A program made the translations under genes and the position numbers. This document shows positions 8,035 to 19,225 of a stretch of 21,941 bases of DNA, in pieces. The notes beneath the pieces are model-generated. The model saw only the letters and a list, made by a program, of their open reading frames with translations, had not been told where the DNA came from and ran no database searches. The DNA lies in NCBI GenBank assembly GCA_015478945.1, contig JABUQX010004454.1:65001-86941 (forward strand), read 5' to 3'. Every line of letters begins with the position of its first letter. The first letter of the stretch is position 1. The stretch is from Trachelipus rathkii. Lineage: Eukaryota; Arthropoda; Malacostraca; Isopoda; Trachelipodidae.

Positions 8035-8305
8035 TAATAGATAATTAAATATAATAATATATCATATATATATATATAATAAGTATATATATATATATAT
8101 ATATGATTATAATAATATATAATCATATATTAATTATATAATATATATACTATATATATACTATATATCTTTTTCATTTACGGTTATAATATATATATAT
8201 AAATACTATATATATATATATATATATAATATATAATATATATAATATATATATATTAATATTATATATATATATATATAATATAGTATATTATATATAT
8301 GACCG
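8035..8305. repeat. AT-repeat block in copy A
   Basis: Irregular TA/ATAAT repeats between the LINE fragment and the next unique segment. No gene. Confidence 0.85.
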
Positions 8306-8764
8306 TAATATTATATAATATTCGCTAATTTATGACTTCATCACAGTAACTTTCCAAAGTAGTTTTATCTCACAAAATCTAGTCATAAAATTTAGGTGCA
8401 TATAATAAATAGAATAAGAGAAAGTCATAAAAAAACGTCTCCAATGAACAATATCCTAAAATGAGTCAGGGAAGAAAGAAAGAAAAAAAGACGAAAAAAA
8501 AAAATTATTTGCAAACGCTATACAATTGAATGCAAAAGAAGTGAAGAATAAAAATGTAATATGGGAAACCTAATATTCACTATTTTAGAAATGATGATAG
8601 AGTAAGAGTTAATAATATTAACAGGAGATAATATTTAAATTAATATTGTTATAAACACATTAATATGCTAATGTGAAACAGTCGGCACAAAGCATACAAT
8701 TGTTATAACATATGTTTTCTCAACTTATGAGTTAAATTTATTTATATAATAATTATAATATTAA

Positions 8765-9007
8765 TAGTATATATATATATATATGAATATATAATATATA
8801 TATCTATAATTATATATATATATATATATTTTATAAAATATATAATATTATATATATATATACTACCATTAATATAGCTATATATATATAAATATATAAT
8901 TATATATATATAATCATATATAGATTAATATATTATGATAATATATATATTATATAAATCTATATCTATAATAGTACATCTCTATATTACACACGTATAC
9001 TATAATA

Positions 9008-9048
<41 letters not shown>

Positions 9049-9222
9049 TTATATATATATAGAATATAATATATTATAATATATATATTATATAAATATT
9101 TAATATAATATATACACAGTATATAATAATATATATATATATATATTATTTATATAATAAATATATATACTATAATATATATATATATATATAATATTAT
9201 ATATATATATAGATATATCGTA
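8765..9222. repeat. AT-repeat block in copy A
   Basis: About 450 bp of irregular TA repeats with scattered substitutions. The counterpart in copy B is 11745-12255. Confidence 0.85.
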
Positions 9223-10102
9223 TACAGCCAAATATCTCTGGCTCTTAATGTAATCATAACGAAAAGGTTAAGATTAATATTTCAAACATTGAATAGCAGT
9301 CATTTTGTTTCAAAAATGAAACAAGTTTTTAATATATTCTTGGATACTAAAACATAGATTATAAACTATACTATTAAAACAAATCCTTATGTCACATTTC
9401 CTTAGCCGACAAATGTTGCAGTACTTAATTTTGAAAAGACATGCAATTGTTTCGAGCCATTTGGAATGACCACAAGATTGCTTCGTATAATAGGGTTATT
9501 GCTGTTTGACCTCTAATCTCTTTCTAACATTTATAGAATGAAACCTGAGGGAAATCTACATTTTACTGAATACACTACAACTAGCTCAATAACCCAATCT
9601 AGAATCAATCGGATACAGATCACACAAATGAAAAATATACGTTAACATTAGAAATTGTATTTTTCTATCTCACTGGTAAATAAAATAAATAGCTCTTATG
9701 TTCATCTCCATATAATGAGCTTCACTGTTTCAGTTCTGCATAAACAACTTATCATCTTCATTTCCTTCCTTTTTCTCTCTCTTTTCAATTTCGTTATCAT
9801 GAGAATTTATTTTTACCATCATCATATTTTCATGCTCTTTATCTATAAAATAACCTTATATTTTCAAAAGTTCGGTATGTTAGTTTATAAATAGGATAAA
9901 ACGTTATATATGTGCATGAGAAGAAGAAAATAACAAACACTAGTATTAAAGGGGTTAACTTTACTCATTAACTACAATCAAACGTTAGAAGTTGCAATTA
10001 TATTTTGCTAACTGTATTTTTCCCATTTTTTTCTAGGTTGTGTGACATTATATAAATACCGTTGGCTGTAGCTTGTATGACTGGTTGCAAAGATTATATG
10101 TA

Positions 10103-10290
10103 ATAAATAATATATATATATAATATATAATATTATAATAGAAAATACTATATATATTATATATTATATAGTATATAATACCTATATATATATATATATA
10201 ACATATTATATATAAATTTAAATAATTATATAATATATATATAATATATATAATATATATATTTAATAATATATATAATAAAATAAAAAA
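10103..10290. repeat. AT block present in copy A only
   Basis: In copy B the flanks GGCAAAATGATC and CTTCCAAAGAGGG are nearly adjacent (13178-13212). In copy A they are separated by this AT-rich block, so it was either inserted in A or dropped from B. Confidence 0.8.
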
Positions 10291-10414
10291 GGTACTATAT
10301 ACATATACTTCAAAGAGGGCAAAATCATGGGTTGCTAAGTAACGGCCTTCTGACAATATGCCATTCTTTTGTGTTTATCATAAAACAAAAGTTTCCACGC
10401 AATGACTATTAGTC

Positions 10415-10456
10415 ATATATATATAATAATATATATATATATAATATATATATCTA

Positions 10457-10502
<46 letters not shown>
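10415..10502. repeat. TA tract joining the two large copies
   Basis: TA-rich sequence exactly at the junction of copy A and copy B. Confidence 0.85.
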
Positions 10503-10504
10503 TT

Positions 10505-11020
10505 TAGAGGCATGTTAGGTGTTGAAAGAATTGATAAAATGAGGAATATAAACTTGTTAACAGTTATGTTGTGTGAAAGAAAGGGGTAAATGAGAGAATA
10601 AATAAAGTACGTTGAGATGGTTAGTCATATGGAAGGATTAATGAAAGTCGGTTGGTAAGCTGATGTATAGTGTGGGAGTTGGGGGGTGGGGGGTTGGGCA
10701 AAAAATCAACTCGGCGAGACCGAAAGAATAATTGGATTGAGTCAGTAAACGAATGTCTGAGGAGAGAAATGTGAGTTTGGCAGGGCGAGAAGAAGGTGCA
10801 TAATAGGAGTGAATGGCAGGGTTTGTGAGGGGTATGAACCTACACTGAAGAAATGCATATGAGGGTCGTCGCGTCCCGTGAAGCCTAGGGTGATTTCTGT
10901 ACTGCGACGAGTCTCACTAATAGGATAGAGGGGTATATTTCTTCTATCTTGTGTCTATTCTTCGCCTATTCCTTTCAATGCCATGCAACGATTTTAACTC
11001 CAGTCTTGGGAAAAAAGAAA
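10505..11020 (+). mobile_element. decayed LINE fragment (copy B)
   Basis: Counterpart of 7455-7975. The AGATGG of the RWFGHV motif is at 10615-10620, with a one-base loss directly after it, and a GAGACCGAAAG remnant of the GRPK segment lies at about 10716-10726. It is broken in every frame. It is recognised mainly through its alignment to copy A. Confidence 0.55.
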
Positions 11021-11079
11021 ATAATGAATAATAAAATATATTTAATAAATATAATAATAATAAATAATAAATAATCGCA

Positions 11080-11290
11080 AAAATTAATTATATATTATAT
11101 AATATATACTATTATAATATATAATATATATTTATATAATATTATATATATATATATTATAATCGTATATATAATTATATAATATATATATATATATTAT
11201 AATATATTACTATATTATATATACAATATTAAAATATATAATATAATATATATATAATTATATTATATCTAATAGTATATATAGCCGTTA
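11080..11290. repeat. AT-repeat block in copy B
   Basis: Irregular TA repeats in the position equivalent to 8035-8305. Confidence 0.82.
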
Positions 11291-11744
11291 TATAAATATT
11301 ATCTTTTTATAATCAATGGCATCAAGAATTTCCAAAGTAGTTTTATCTCACAAAATATAGATGTATAAAAAATAGAACATAAAATAAAGTGGAAAAAGAG
11401 AAAGGTCATAAAAAAACGTTCTCACAATGACAATAGTCTCTAAAATGAGTCAAGGGAAGAAAGAAAGAAAAAAGAAAGAGGCAAAAAAAAAATATTTGCA
11501 ACTGCTCATACAATTTGAATGCAAAGAAAGTGAAGAAAATTAAAAATGTAATAATGGGAAACGAATACTTCACTTTATTTTAGAAATGAAGAGTAAGAGG
11601 TATAAATAAATTAAAGGAGATAATAATTTAAATTAATTGTTATAATAACAATAATAATGCAAGTAATGTGGGGAAACGTCCACAATATACAATTATTACT
11701 GAAACATATTTTTCTCTAACTTAAAAATAGTGATTTTTTAAATT

Positions 11745-11762
11745 AAATATTATATATATATA

Positions 11763-11804
<42 letters not shown>

Positions 11805-12042
11805 AATAATAATATATATAATATATATATATATATATAATATATAATATAATTATATTATATATAATATATAGCATATATATATAATATATAAGTAAAA
11901 CTGTCATATAAGCTAAAGTATATTATATATATATTATAGTATATACATATAATAAATATATATATATAATATGATATATATAATATATATATATATAATA
12001 TATATAATGATATATAATATATAATATATATTAATACAGAGT

Positions 12043-12082
<40 letters not shown>

Positions 12083-12255
12083 CGTATATATATATATATA
12101 TGTTAATTATATATTTTATATAGATCTATATAATATATAATAAATATAATTATATGATATAATATATAATTATACAGTATTATAATATATATATATATAT
12201 TATAGTATATATAAGTATATATATAATATATAATATATAATATATATATATATAT
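11745..12255. repeat. AT-repeat block in copy B
   Basis: About 500 bp of TA-type repeats with small unique interruptions, equivalent to 8765-9222. Confidence 0.85.
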
Positions 12256-12821
12256 ACCGTATACACCAAATATCTCTGCTGTCTAATGTTTTTATGTAGA
12301 GCAATCACTAATATATATTTCAAACATTGAATACCACCATACCCTTTCTGGTATTTTTAAATGAAACAAGTTATTTAATTATATTCTTGGATAAAAACAG
12401 AATAACTATTAAAACCAAAATCCTTATGTTCACATTCCTTAGCCTACCAAAAATGGTTGGCAGTACTTCAATTTTGAAAAGACATGCAATGGTTCGAGCC
12501 ATTGGATATGACCACAAGAGTTGCTTCAGTTATAAGGGGTATTGCTGTTTGAGCCTCTATCTCTCTTTCTAAACATTTAAATGAAACCTTGAGGAAATCT
12601 ACAATTTTACATGATAACTACAACTAGCTTCAATACCCAATCTAGAATCAATCCGGATCACCAGATCCATACAAATGAAAAATATGACGTTAACATTAGA
12701 AATGTATGTTTCCTCTCTTCAGTGTAATATAAAATAAATACCTCTCTTATTGTCATCTCCATTTAATGAGCTTCACTGCTTTCAGCCTTCTGGCATAAAC
12801 AGCTTACTCATCTTCATTTCA

Positions 12822-12827
<6 letters not shown>

Positions 12828-12871
<44 letters not shown>
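12828..12871. repeat. (CT)n microsatellite
   Basis: About 22 CT units. The equivalent place in copy A (about 9770-9785) has only a short CTCTCT, so the two copies differ strongly in repeat number here. Confidence 0.95.
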
Positions 12872-12874
<3 letters not shown>

Positions 12875-13312
12875 ATTTTCGTTATCCATGAATTTATTTT
12901 TTACAATCATCATATTTCATTGCTCTTTATCTATAAAATAACCTTATATTTTCAAAAGTTCGGTATGTTAGTTTATAAATAGGATAAAACGTTATATATG
13001 TGCATGAGAAGAAGAAAATAACAAACACTAGTATTAAAGGGGTTAACTTTACTCATTAACTACAATCAAACGTTAGAAGTTGCAATTATATTTTGCTAAC
13101 TGTATTTTTCCCATTTTTTTCTAGGTTGTGTGACATTATATTAAATACCGCTTGGCTGTAGCTAGTATGACTGCTTGGCAAAATGATCGACTTATCATAC
13201 TTCCAAAGAGGGCAAATCATTGGTGCTAAAGTAACAGGCTTCTGAAAAATTATAGCCATTCTTTTGTTTTTATCATAAACAAAAGTTTCCACAGCAATGA
13301 CTATTTAGTCAA

Positions 13313-13500
13313 AGTAAGGCAAGACATTGGCAAAGATAAATAGCGTCAAAAACCAGAACATAAAGGCAGATATTGGCAACTCCTAACAAGAATTTAGTTC
13401 CAAACATAAAAAATACTCCTGTAGCAAAAGTGACAGCAGAATTCATAAACCCCTTGAAAAACATGTTTCAATGGAAACTTTCCAACAGAAGACATCACAA
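13313..13500. other. unique sequence right of the large duplication
   Basis: A-rich sequence with no long frame. It may be the 5' part of the possible Tc1-like remnant that follows, but no motif supports this. Confidence 0.3.
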
Positions 13501-13790
13501 ACTCAACATCCATTGACAATGAATAATTGTTTAACTTCTAATCTTAGGATCCAACGCAAAATTGTGAAAAGTGTGGTGCTAAAACCATAAAATAAGAACT
13601 GCAAAACACAGGAAATTAAAAATATGGTCTGATGAGTCATATTAATCTCAAAGAGGGTCATGTTTATAACTAGACAACTCCAAAGAAGATTTACAATTCA
13701 GACACAGTCCAAGAGCAAAGAATTCCAATTCAGACAGTCCAGATCTATGAGTGGAATATTGGAATGAATGAATTTGTAATGATTTAATTT
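13501..13790 (+). mobile_element. possible Tc1/mariner transposase remnant
   Basis: Codons at about 13622-13642 read IWSDESY, matching the shape of the second catalytic-Asp segment (WSDES) of Tc1/mariner transposases. After a one-base frame shift, NLKEGHVY follows at the expected distance, and SMSGIL further on resembles the later SVMVWG segment. Stops and frame shifts are everywhere, and no terminal inverted repeats were seen. This is a weak call from short motifs. Confidence 0.33.
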
Positions 13791-14635
13791 GACACTATTA
13801 TTAGGATATAAATTATATGTTAATTTATATAAATAATTAAAGGCTCCTGGTTACCAATACACCCATACATAGCCACAATAGTTTAGTATAGACATATTAT
13901 ATATAAATATTATTTATATATAATATTGAACATAAAAATATGTGGGCAAATTTGAGAGATAGAAATTGATCAGATATGTTAGTGATAAGAAGAATGGAAC
14001 AGATATATACTTAATTAGTTAATATAGCTAACAGTCCATTAGTATATAATAGTACAATTATATTATATATAACTATATGGAGTAAAATATAATTTATATA
14101 TATATGATTTAGTACTACTAAAGTTAGATACTTATAATATATAATATATATAATATATATTATATAATAATATAAATATATATATTATTTTTTATTATTA
14201 TTTCATTGTATACCATATATATAACTATTTCTATATATTCACTTATATATAACTATATAAATTTATACATATATATTAAATTATTAATACCTATGTATAG
14301 TGTAATATAGTAGTGTATTATATAGATAGTATTTATGTTTTTGCAAAATATCAAATAATATCATCTACTAATGTGAGATAAGAATTTCAACAAAAACTTT
14401 TTTTGAAATTTTAACAAATCTATTTTCATTTTTTTTTTCTCATTCTTTTAATTAAATTATTAAAATGATATAAAAAGGTTTTAATTGTAGGTGTTATTAT
14501 TATTTAATTATAAATTTATTTCCAATAGTTTTCTTATCCAACGCGGATAATATTATTTTAATTATATGAGTTTTCTATGATTGATAGAGACAAAATAATG
14601 TTGCTCTTTCTCACTTCTCCGTATCCGTTCCTAGC
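13791..14635. other. AT-rich non-coding sequence
   Basis: TA-rich patches (about 13890-14330) and T-rich patches (about 14395-14520). No exon, RNA or mobile element was recognised. Confidence 0.7.
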
Positions 14636-14639
14636 ATGA

Positions 14640-14822
14640 ATTCTCGATCATCCTCATCTCATCAGACTCTATCTCGCGTCCGCTCTCGTCTCTCTCTCTC
14701 TCTTCTCCTTCGTCTCGTTTCTTTCGTCGTCGTCGTCTTCTCTCTCTCTCTCCGCTACCTTCTCCTCTCTCTTCTCTATTCTCTCTTCTCTCTCGTTTCT
14801 CCTCTCTCTCTCTCTCCTCAGA
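14640..14822. repeat. pyrimidine-rich CT/CTT/CGT tract
   Basis: Almost uninterrupted C and T on the plus strand with CTCTCT, TCGTCGTCGTCGTC and TTCTC blocks. The Ser/Leu (+) and Arg/Glu (-) open frames it creates are low-complexity artefacts. Confidence 0.85.
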
Positions 14823-14929
14823 GTAAAATTTAGGTTGATTTTCTGCCAAATCAATTACTTTAACTAAAACTGGTATTAAAATTTGACTTTTAAGATAAGA
14901 ATCCACATACACTTACCCACAGACAAAAA

Positions 14930-15360
14930 CATTTACTGGATTATAATATGTATATGTATATACGAGTATATATATATATATAGATAAATATGTATATATA
15001 TTGTATTATTAGGTAATATAGTTTTCAGCAAACTTCCTAAAGATTTGAAGTAGTATTCTATAGCCATAATAATATATATATATATTGAATACTATATATA
15101 TATATAATAAATATATATACAATAAACAAAATGTGTATACTAAAACATATATTAATTCATATATAATAGCTAGTGAATAAACTAACCTTGCTAGAAGCTA
15201 TCAACCTTCAGTCTTGTTAGAGAGAGGAGAGTATATACTACTGACACTATAATGGAGTACGTCCTATATACTATATATATATAAGTATGATGTAAATTGG
15301 AGTCATGTTAACTGCATTAATTATATAATATAATATATTATATATATATACTTTACTCTG
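14930..15360. repeat. AT-rich block with TA repeats
   Basis: Short TA arrays separated by unique AT-rich pieces. Nothing coding was recognised. Confidence 0.7.
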
Positions 15361-15419
15361 AAGATCAATTTATCTGATATTATATTCATAGTTAATTTGA
15401 TATAAGGTGATAATTAATT

Positions 15420-15830
15420 GCGTTTAAATGAACTTACTAGCCAAACCGTCATTTTTCGCGCTTTTTTGCTGTCTTTGGTGAGAGAATGAAAGCTTGAGCC
15501 TGGCCGATAAGCCCCATTCCTTATTATAGTTAATCACTTGCCGGATCTATCCATTTAGGTCTCCCATTTGCTTTGTTTACCGGATAGGATCTGTTCTACG
15601 AGAACGTCTAGACTTTCAACGAGAATATATAGGCCATGTCGAGTAAATAAAATTTCAATGCGCTTCCATTCTTCAAATAAAAGCTTCCCACTGGGCTTAG
15701 AACCTTTCAAAAACAGTACGAGTCGACTATGTCTTTTTAGATTACTATTTGAGATAATTTTTTTGGTGGTTATTGCAAAATTTAAAAGAGCAAAGGAAAA
15801 GGAAAAGTGCATATCGTTATAATCGTTAAT
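15420..15830. other. GC-moderate island, unassigned; possible LINE-like scrap
   Basis: Noticeably less AT-rich than its surroundings. On the minus strand, 15568-15530 reads NGRPKWIDPASD then a stop, faintly like the GRPK-W-D segment of LINE ORF2 ends. An overlapping minus-strand frame (15812-15555) encodes 85 residues that I cannot assign. There is too little to call an element. Confidence 0.25.
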
Positions 15831-16499
15831 TATTAGTAAAAAAAAGTATTACACAAGAGAATTCGCTATAGATAGAGACGAAAGTGAAAAAAGATAGGAG
15901 AGAACGAAAAGCCAATGTAGAAAGCATTCACTTCATGTTGATTTTGTAACTTCAGATATAATTACTTCCATAGGGAAATAAATAAATAAATTTACTAGTA
16001 ATTAACAACTAGTATGATTGTTAATTATACACTAATAGAATCAGTATACAATTCTAACTAAATGGTGAAAATTGAACTTGCATCTTGATGCAATAAGAGA
16101 AAAAAGTTGGATTTTAGATTTTCACAAAAGTGTAAACTTTGACACTTAATTATGGGTCAAAGGGGTCGATTTAGGTTATGAAACCAACGAAGTACAAATA
16201 ATAAAGTTTTATGATTCTGAGAATATATAATTTGTACATGTACTTCAAGTAATTGAAAAGATATAAATTTTAATCAAAACTGATAAAAGGAAAATGTCAG
16301 AATATCGACCAAAATGGCTTTCTGACTTTAATGTTGATAACTTTAAAACTAGACATACTGGTATTATAAAACTAGTATAGTAGTTAAATTATTTGGTAAA
16401 TAACATGTATACAAAATCTAAATATTCAAAGTGATCTAGAAGCAAATATAATGAAATTGACATTGTTTAATATCAAAAGGAGTTTCGATATATCACAGA
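15831..16499. other. AT-rich unique sequence, nothing recognised
   Basis: No long frame, RNA structure or repeat family was seen on either strand. Confidence 0.6.
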
Positions 16500-16501
16500 A
16501 G

Positions 16502-16502
<1 letters not shown>

Positions 16503-16544
<42 letters not shown>

Positions 16545-16663
16545 AATATATATATTGATATATATATATATATATTATATAATATATAGTATATATACTT
16601 ATATATATATTATAAATAGATATATTATAAAATAAAAATATATCTATATATATACAAAAATAA

Positions 16664-16732
<69 letters not shown>

Positions 16733-16855
16733 TATATAATATTATTATATTTATATATACTATTTATATAGGCTTGATATAATATATATATAGGTATATA
16801 TATTATATATATCATATAAGTATATATATATAACACATACATAACATACATACAT
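16503..16855. repeat. TA microsatellite block
   Basis: Pure TA runs at about 16505-16540 and 16670-16725 plus irregular AT repeats. Tyr/Ile frames across it are artefacts. Confidence 0.92.
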
Positions 16856-17520
16856 ATTAAATTGAAGCTGACTAAATAATATGGGTTTGCTTTACAATTC
16901 TCTGATGTAATTTGGGAGCTTAGAACATACATAGGTATAATCCATAAGGTATAAGAGAGAAATCCAAATTATACCGTGATATTTTGAGTTGGGAGGGTGA
17001 CATCCACTAAAATGTCAAAAATGGTTTTCGTGGAATATCTCGGAGAAGATATTTCACCAATCGATTTTTCCTTCGCAGGGTTGATAGAATATATAAAGAC
17101 GAAGGCAATGGTACAAGTCCCATGTAATTTGGCCCAGTATATTGGGAAATGATTCCAAAATGAATCGATTGTCAAATGTAAATTATGCTGATTCAAGGTC
17201 AAAATATGGCATTGAGACATGAGAGTGAAAACGATTTTTTTTCCGTAAACTTTGTTAATAAATATATACAAATAACGGATATGCAAAAGTTCCCTTTTTT
17301 GAGACCAATAATAATGCTATGTGAAATATATGCAAAAGTATATATGAAATATATTTTTAAAGAGATATTAGTAATGGCTCTTACTAATATTAGTTTTTTT
17401 TCTCAATACAAGGCTAGCTAACCGATCTTTTGATCATTCATTCATTTAGTGCAATCCAGATTCATTGGTTGAGATTTTAAAATAGTTAGAATGTAATGAA
17501 CTCGAACAACACCAAACGCA
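16856..17520. other. unique AT-rich sequence, nothing recognised
   Basis: Open frames of 105 (-) and 78 (+) residues overlap each other here, but neither shows a motif, a splice context or a convincing composition. No RNA or transposon signature was seen. Confidence 0.5.
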
Positions 17521-17521
17521 G

Positions 17522-17551
17522 CAATATATATATATATTCATATATATATAT

Positions 17552-17600
<49 letters not shown>

Positions 17601-17910
17601 TGATTTATATAGTATATATAATATATTATTTACTGTATATAAAATAAACATTCATTAATTTCTGAAATTGCTAAAGAAATAATTATATCTGAATGTTAAA
17701 ATTGAAGACTATTCTCATTTCATTCTGATTCAAAGCTCGCACGAATATAAATATATAGTATATTATATATAGTATATATTACTATAATGTATATATATAT
17801 ATAATAATATGTTATATATATATATTATATAAATTATAATATCATTAGATATAACTATGTAACTAAACATATATCTAAGCAGTATGCTGTAAATTTTAGA
17901 TATATATATA

Positions 17911-17941
<31 letters not shown>

Positions 17942-18125
17942 ATTATATTATCCTACTATAGTTATATATATATCATATATAATATATATAGAAATATAAT
18001 AGGTATAATATACATAACAGAGTAAATCTATATATAGAATATATATATATAATATTATAGGATATAACTATACATATATATAGAATATTTATATAATTGT
18101 CGTATATAGTATATACTAGTATAAG
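17522..18125. repeat. TA-repeat block left of the hairpin island
   Basis: TA runs at 17523-17596 and about 17890-17940 plus irregular AT repeats up to the abrupt GC-rich border near 18128. Confidence 0.88.
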
Positions 18126-18293
18126 GTATTAGTAGTGATGTAGACATCCGGAGCGCCTACAGCTTTTTCTCAACAAGTATAAGAGATATAGTTCTGAACT
18201 TGGAATATAAGCTATGTACGTGGGGCTAAGCACGAATCCGTGTAAAATGTTCAAGTCTGTAGGATCGCTATATAGAAGGCGAGGTCACCCGAA

Positions 18294-18304
18294 GCCCTAC
18301 GGGC
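18294..18304. repeat. hairpin GCCC-TAC-GGGC
   Basis: Four-base GC stem with a three-base loop. On its own this could be chance; it gains weight from its neighbours. Confidence 0.5.
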
Positions 18305-18313
18305 GTCGATACG

Positions 18314-18358
18314 GATATTGCGCTTACGGCCCTTGTGGCGGGATCTGAGCGAAATATC
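18314..18358. repeat. hairpin, GATATTGCGCT against AGCGAAATATC
   Basis: Ten paired bases with one G-A mismatch close a 23-base loop (18325-18347). Confidence 0.6.
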
Positions 18359-18381
18359 GGAGACATTAAGGCCTAATAGCG

Positions 18382-18409
18382 TTAGCGTTCGAGCGTGAAT
18401 GCACGCTAA
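18382..18409. repeat. hairpin, TTAGCGT against ACGCTAA
   Basis: Seven-base perfect stem. An alternative inner stem pairs GCGTG (18393-18397) with CACGC (18402-18406). Confidence 0.6.
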
Positions 18410-18411
18410 TC

Positions 18412-18425
18412 TCGTCGCAAGACGA
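18412..18425. repeat. hairpin TCGTC-GCAA-GACGA
   Basis: Five-base perfect stem capped by a GCAA tetraloop, a GNRA-type loop known for stability in RNA. Confidence 0.65.
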
Positions 18426-18439
18426 AGACATTACGTCAG

Positions 18440-18455
18440 GGCGCGAGAGCGCGCC
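18440..18455. repeat. hairpin GGCGCG-AGAG-CGCGCC
   Basis: Six-base all-GC perfect stem with a four-base loop. Confidence 0.7.
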
Positions 18456-18495
18456 GGCGTTCCACAGTACTACATACCACATTATGAAAGGTATT

Positions 18496-18570
18496 ATCTA
18501 TTATTATTTATTTTAATTATTATTATTATTATTTATTTATTCATTATTATTAATTATTATTATTATTTTA
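18496..18570. repeat. (ATT)n-type microsatellite inside the hairpin island
   Basis: Imperfect TTA/ATT repeats with ATTT variants split the GC-rich island into two halves. Confidence 0.85.
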
Positions 18571-18579
18571 CATCGAAGA

Positions 18580-18604
18580 AAGTGATCCCCGAAGGGAATC
18601 ACTT
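18580..18604. repeat. hairpin AAGTGAT.CCC-GAA-GGG.ATCACTT
   Basis: Ten paired bases with one C-A mismatch and a GAA triloop. Confidence 0.75.
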
Positions 18605-18664
18605 CTGAGTTGTTTTTTAAACCCTTCGCGCCTAGCTTCACGCGACCTCCGAAGTCCAGCCAGC

Positions 18665-18687
18665 TGACCATGGCACCGCACTGGTCA
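18665..18687. repeat. hairpin TGACCA against TGGTCA
   Basis: Six-base perfect stem with an 11-base GC-rich loop. Confidence 0.5.
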
Positions 18688-18801
18688 CCCGGCACGCCAC
18701 CGAGCCGCGCACGCACTCTGCGCCTCCGACAATATTATCTATATAAGCTTAGAGTTACGTATCGAGGCTAGAAATTTGGAGAGTGGTTAGGAGTGTGGAT
18801 G

Positions 18802-18826
18802 GTAACCTCGTCGTAGACGAGGTTAC
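18802..18826. repeat. hairpin, 11-bp perfect stem GTAACCTCGTC
   Basis: GTAACCTCGTC, loop GTA, then GACGAGGTTAC: an exact 11-base inverted repeat, the longest perfect stem in the island. Confidence 0.85.
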
Positions 18827-18835
18827 AGTCCCCAT

Positions 18836-18860
18836 GGGTCCTCCCCGAAGGGGGGGACCC
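18836..18860. repeat. hairpin GGGTCCTCCCC-GAA-GGGGGGGACCC
   Basis: Eleven-base stem with one T-G wobble and a GAA triloop, the same loop as the hairpin at 18580-18604. Confidence 0.82.
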
Positions 18861-18966
18861 ACCCCCGCTTTAAAAATCGAAGTAGTTCGTAATGGCTGAG
18901 AAATTTGGGTGAGAGGATTCAGAGTGATATTTCTAGAACGAATTGGTATTGGAATCAGACCACAGT

Positions 18967-18994
18967 GTGGCTCCGGCACCGGTGCTGGAGCCAC
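18967..18994. repeat. palindrome GTGGCTCC...GGAGCCAC
   Basis: Eight-base outer stem, one G-T wobble, then GCACC/GGTGC meeting with no spacer: 28 bases that are almost fully self-complementary. Confidence 0.82.
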
Positions 18995-19000
18995 TGCGTC

Positions 19001-19225
19001 GTTGCCAAGTTAATAAAAATGTCGTGATAAAACAATGCGTTGGTGTGCTTTATCTACGTTATTTGGATCGTGTAGATTTCGAGAAATAATGGTTTCAGAA
19101 CTCATCAATAAAAAAAATAAATAAATAAATAAATTACACAATCATAACAAATCGTTAACATAAAATTTTCTTTATTCTTTTTTGTTTATAACTTTACAGC
19201 AAAATTTTAACGGTTCTTTTAAGAA
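19001..19225. other. AT-rich spacer between hairpin island and satellite
   Basis: Contains an AAAT run at about 19110-19134 and T-rich sequence. No gene. Confidence 0.6.

Larger units (their letters stand above)
7455..10413. repeat. large tandem duplication, copy A
   Basis: About 2.96 kb matching 10503-13312 in order: the LINE fragment, a segment containing AGTTTTATCTCACAAAAT (8362 and 11339), a segment containing CCAAATATCTCTG (9229 and 12266), and an AAAGTTTCCACG/CAGCAATGACTA end. Most aligned stretches differ by frequent one-base insertions or deletions, but 9834-10053 equals 12922-13141 base for base. Copy A carries an AT block at about 10103-10290 that copy B lacks. Confidence 0.88.
10503..13312. 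repeat. large tandem duplication, copy B
   Basis: About 2.81 kb matching copy A (7455-10413) in the same order and orientation. It differs by many single-base indels plus differences in AT-block and CT-repeat length. The exact 220-bp match at 12922-13141 holds a constant offset of 3088 from copy A. Confidence 0.88.
18128..19000. other. GC-rich hairpin island
   Basis: A sudden GC-rich patch in otherwise AT-rich DNA, carrying about ten short inverted repeats with tight loops (listed individually). No long frame, recognised tRNA or rRNA was found. Dense small GC hairpins of this kind are known from some organellar genomes (for example fungal, sponge and green-algal mitochondria or plastids) and as palindromic elements in some bacteria. 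Transferred organellar DNA, contamination or a novel hairpin-bearing repeat are all open. Confidence 0.7.

Noticed and set aside
13628..13655. CTGATGAG resembling a hammerhead ribozyme core
   Set aside because: No following stem II with GAAA and no conserved cleavage segment. The bases are better read as WSDES codons.
14631..14912. Arg/Glu-rich minus-strand frame of 93 residues
   Set aside because: It is a translation of the polypyrimidine tract.
18245..18265. TTCAAGTC resembling a tRNA T-loop in the hairpin island
   Set aside because: Flanking bases do not pair into a T-stem and no cloverleaf can be drawn.
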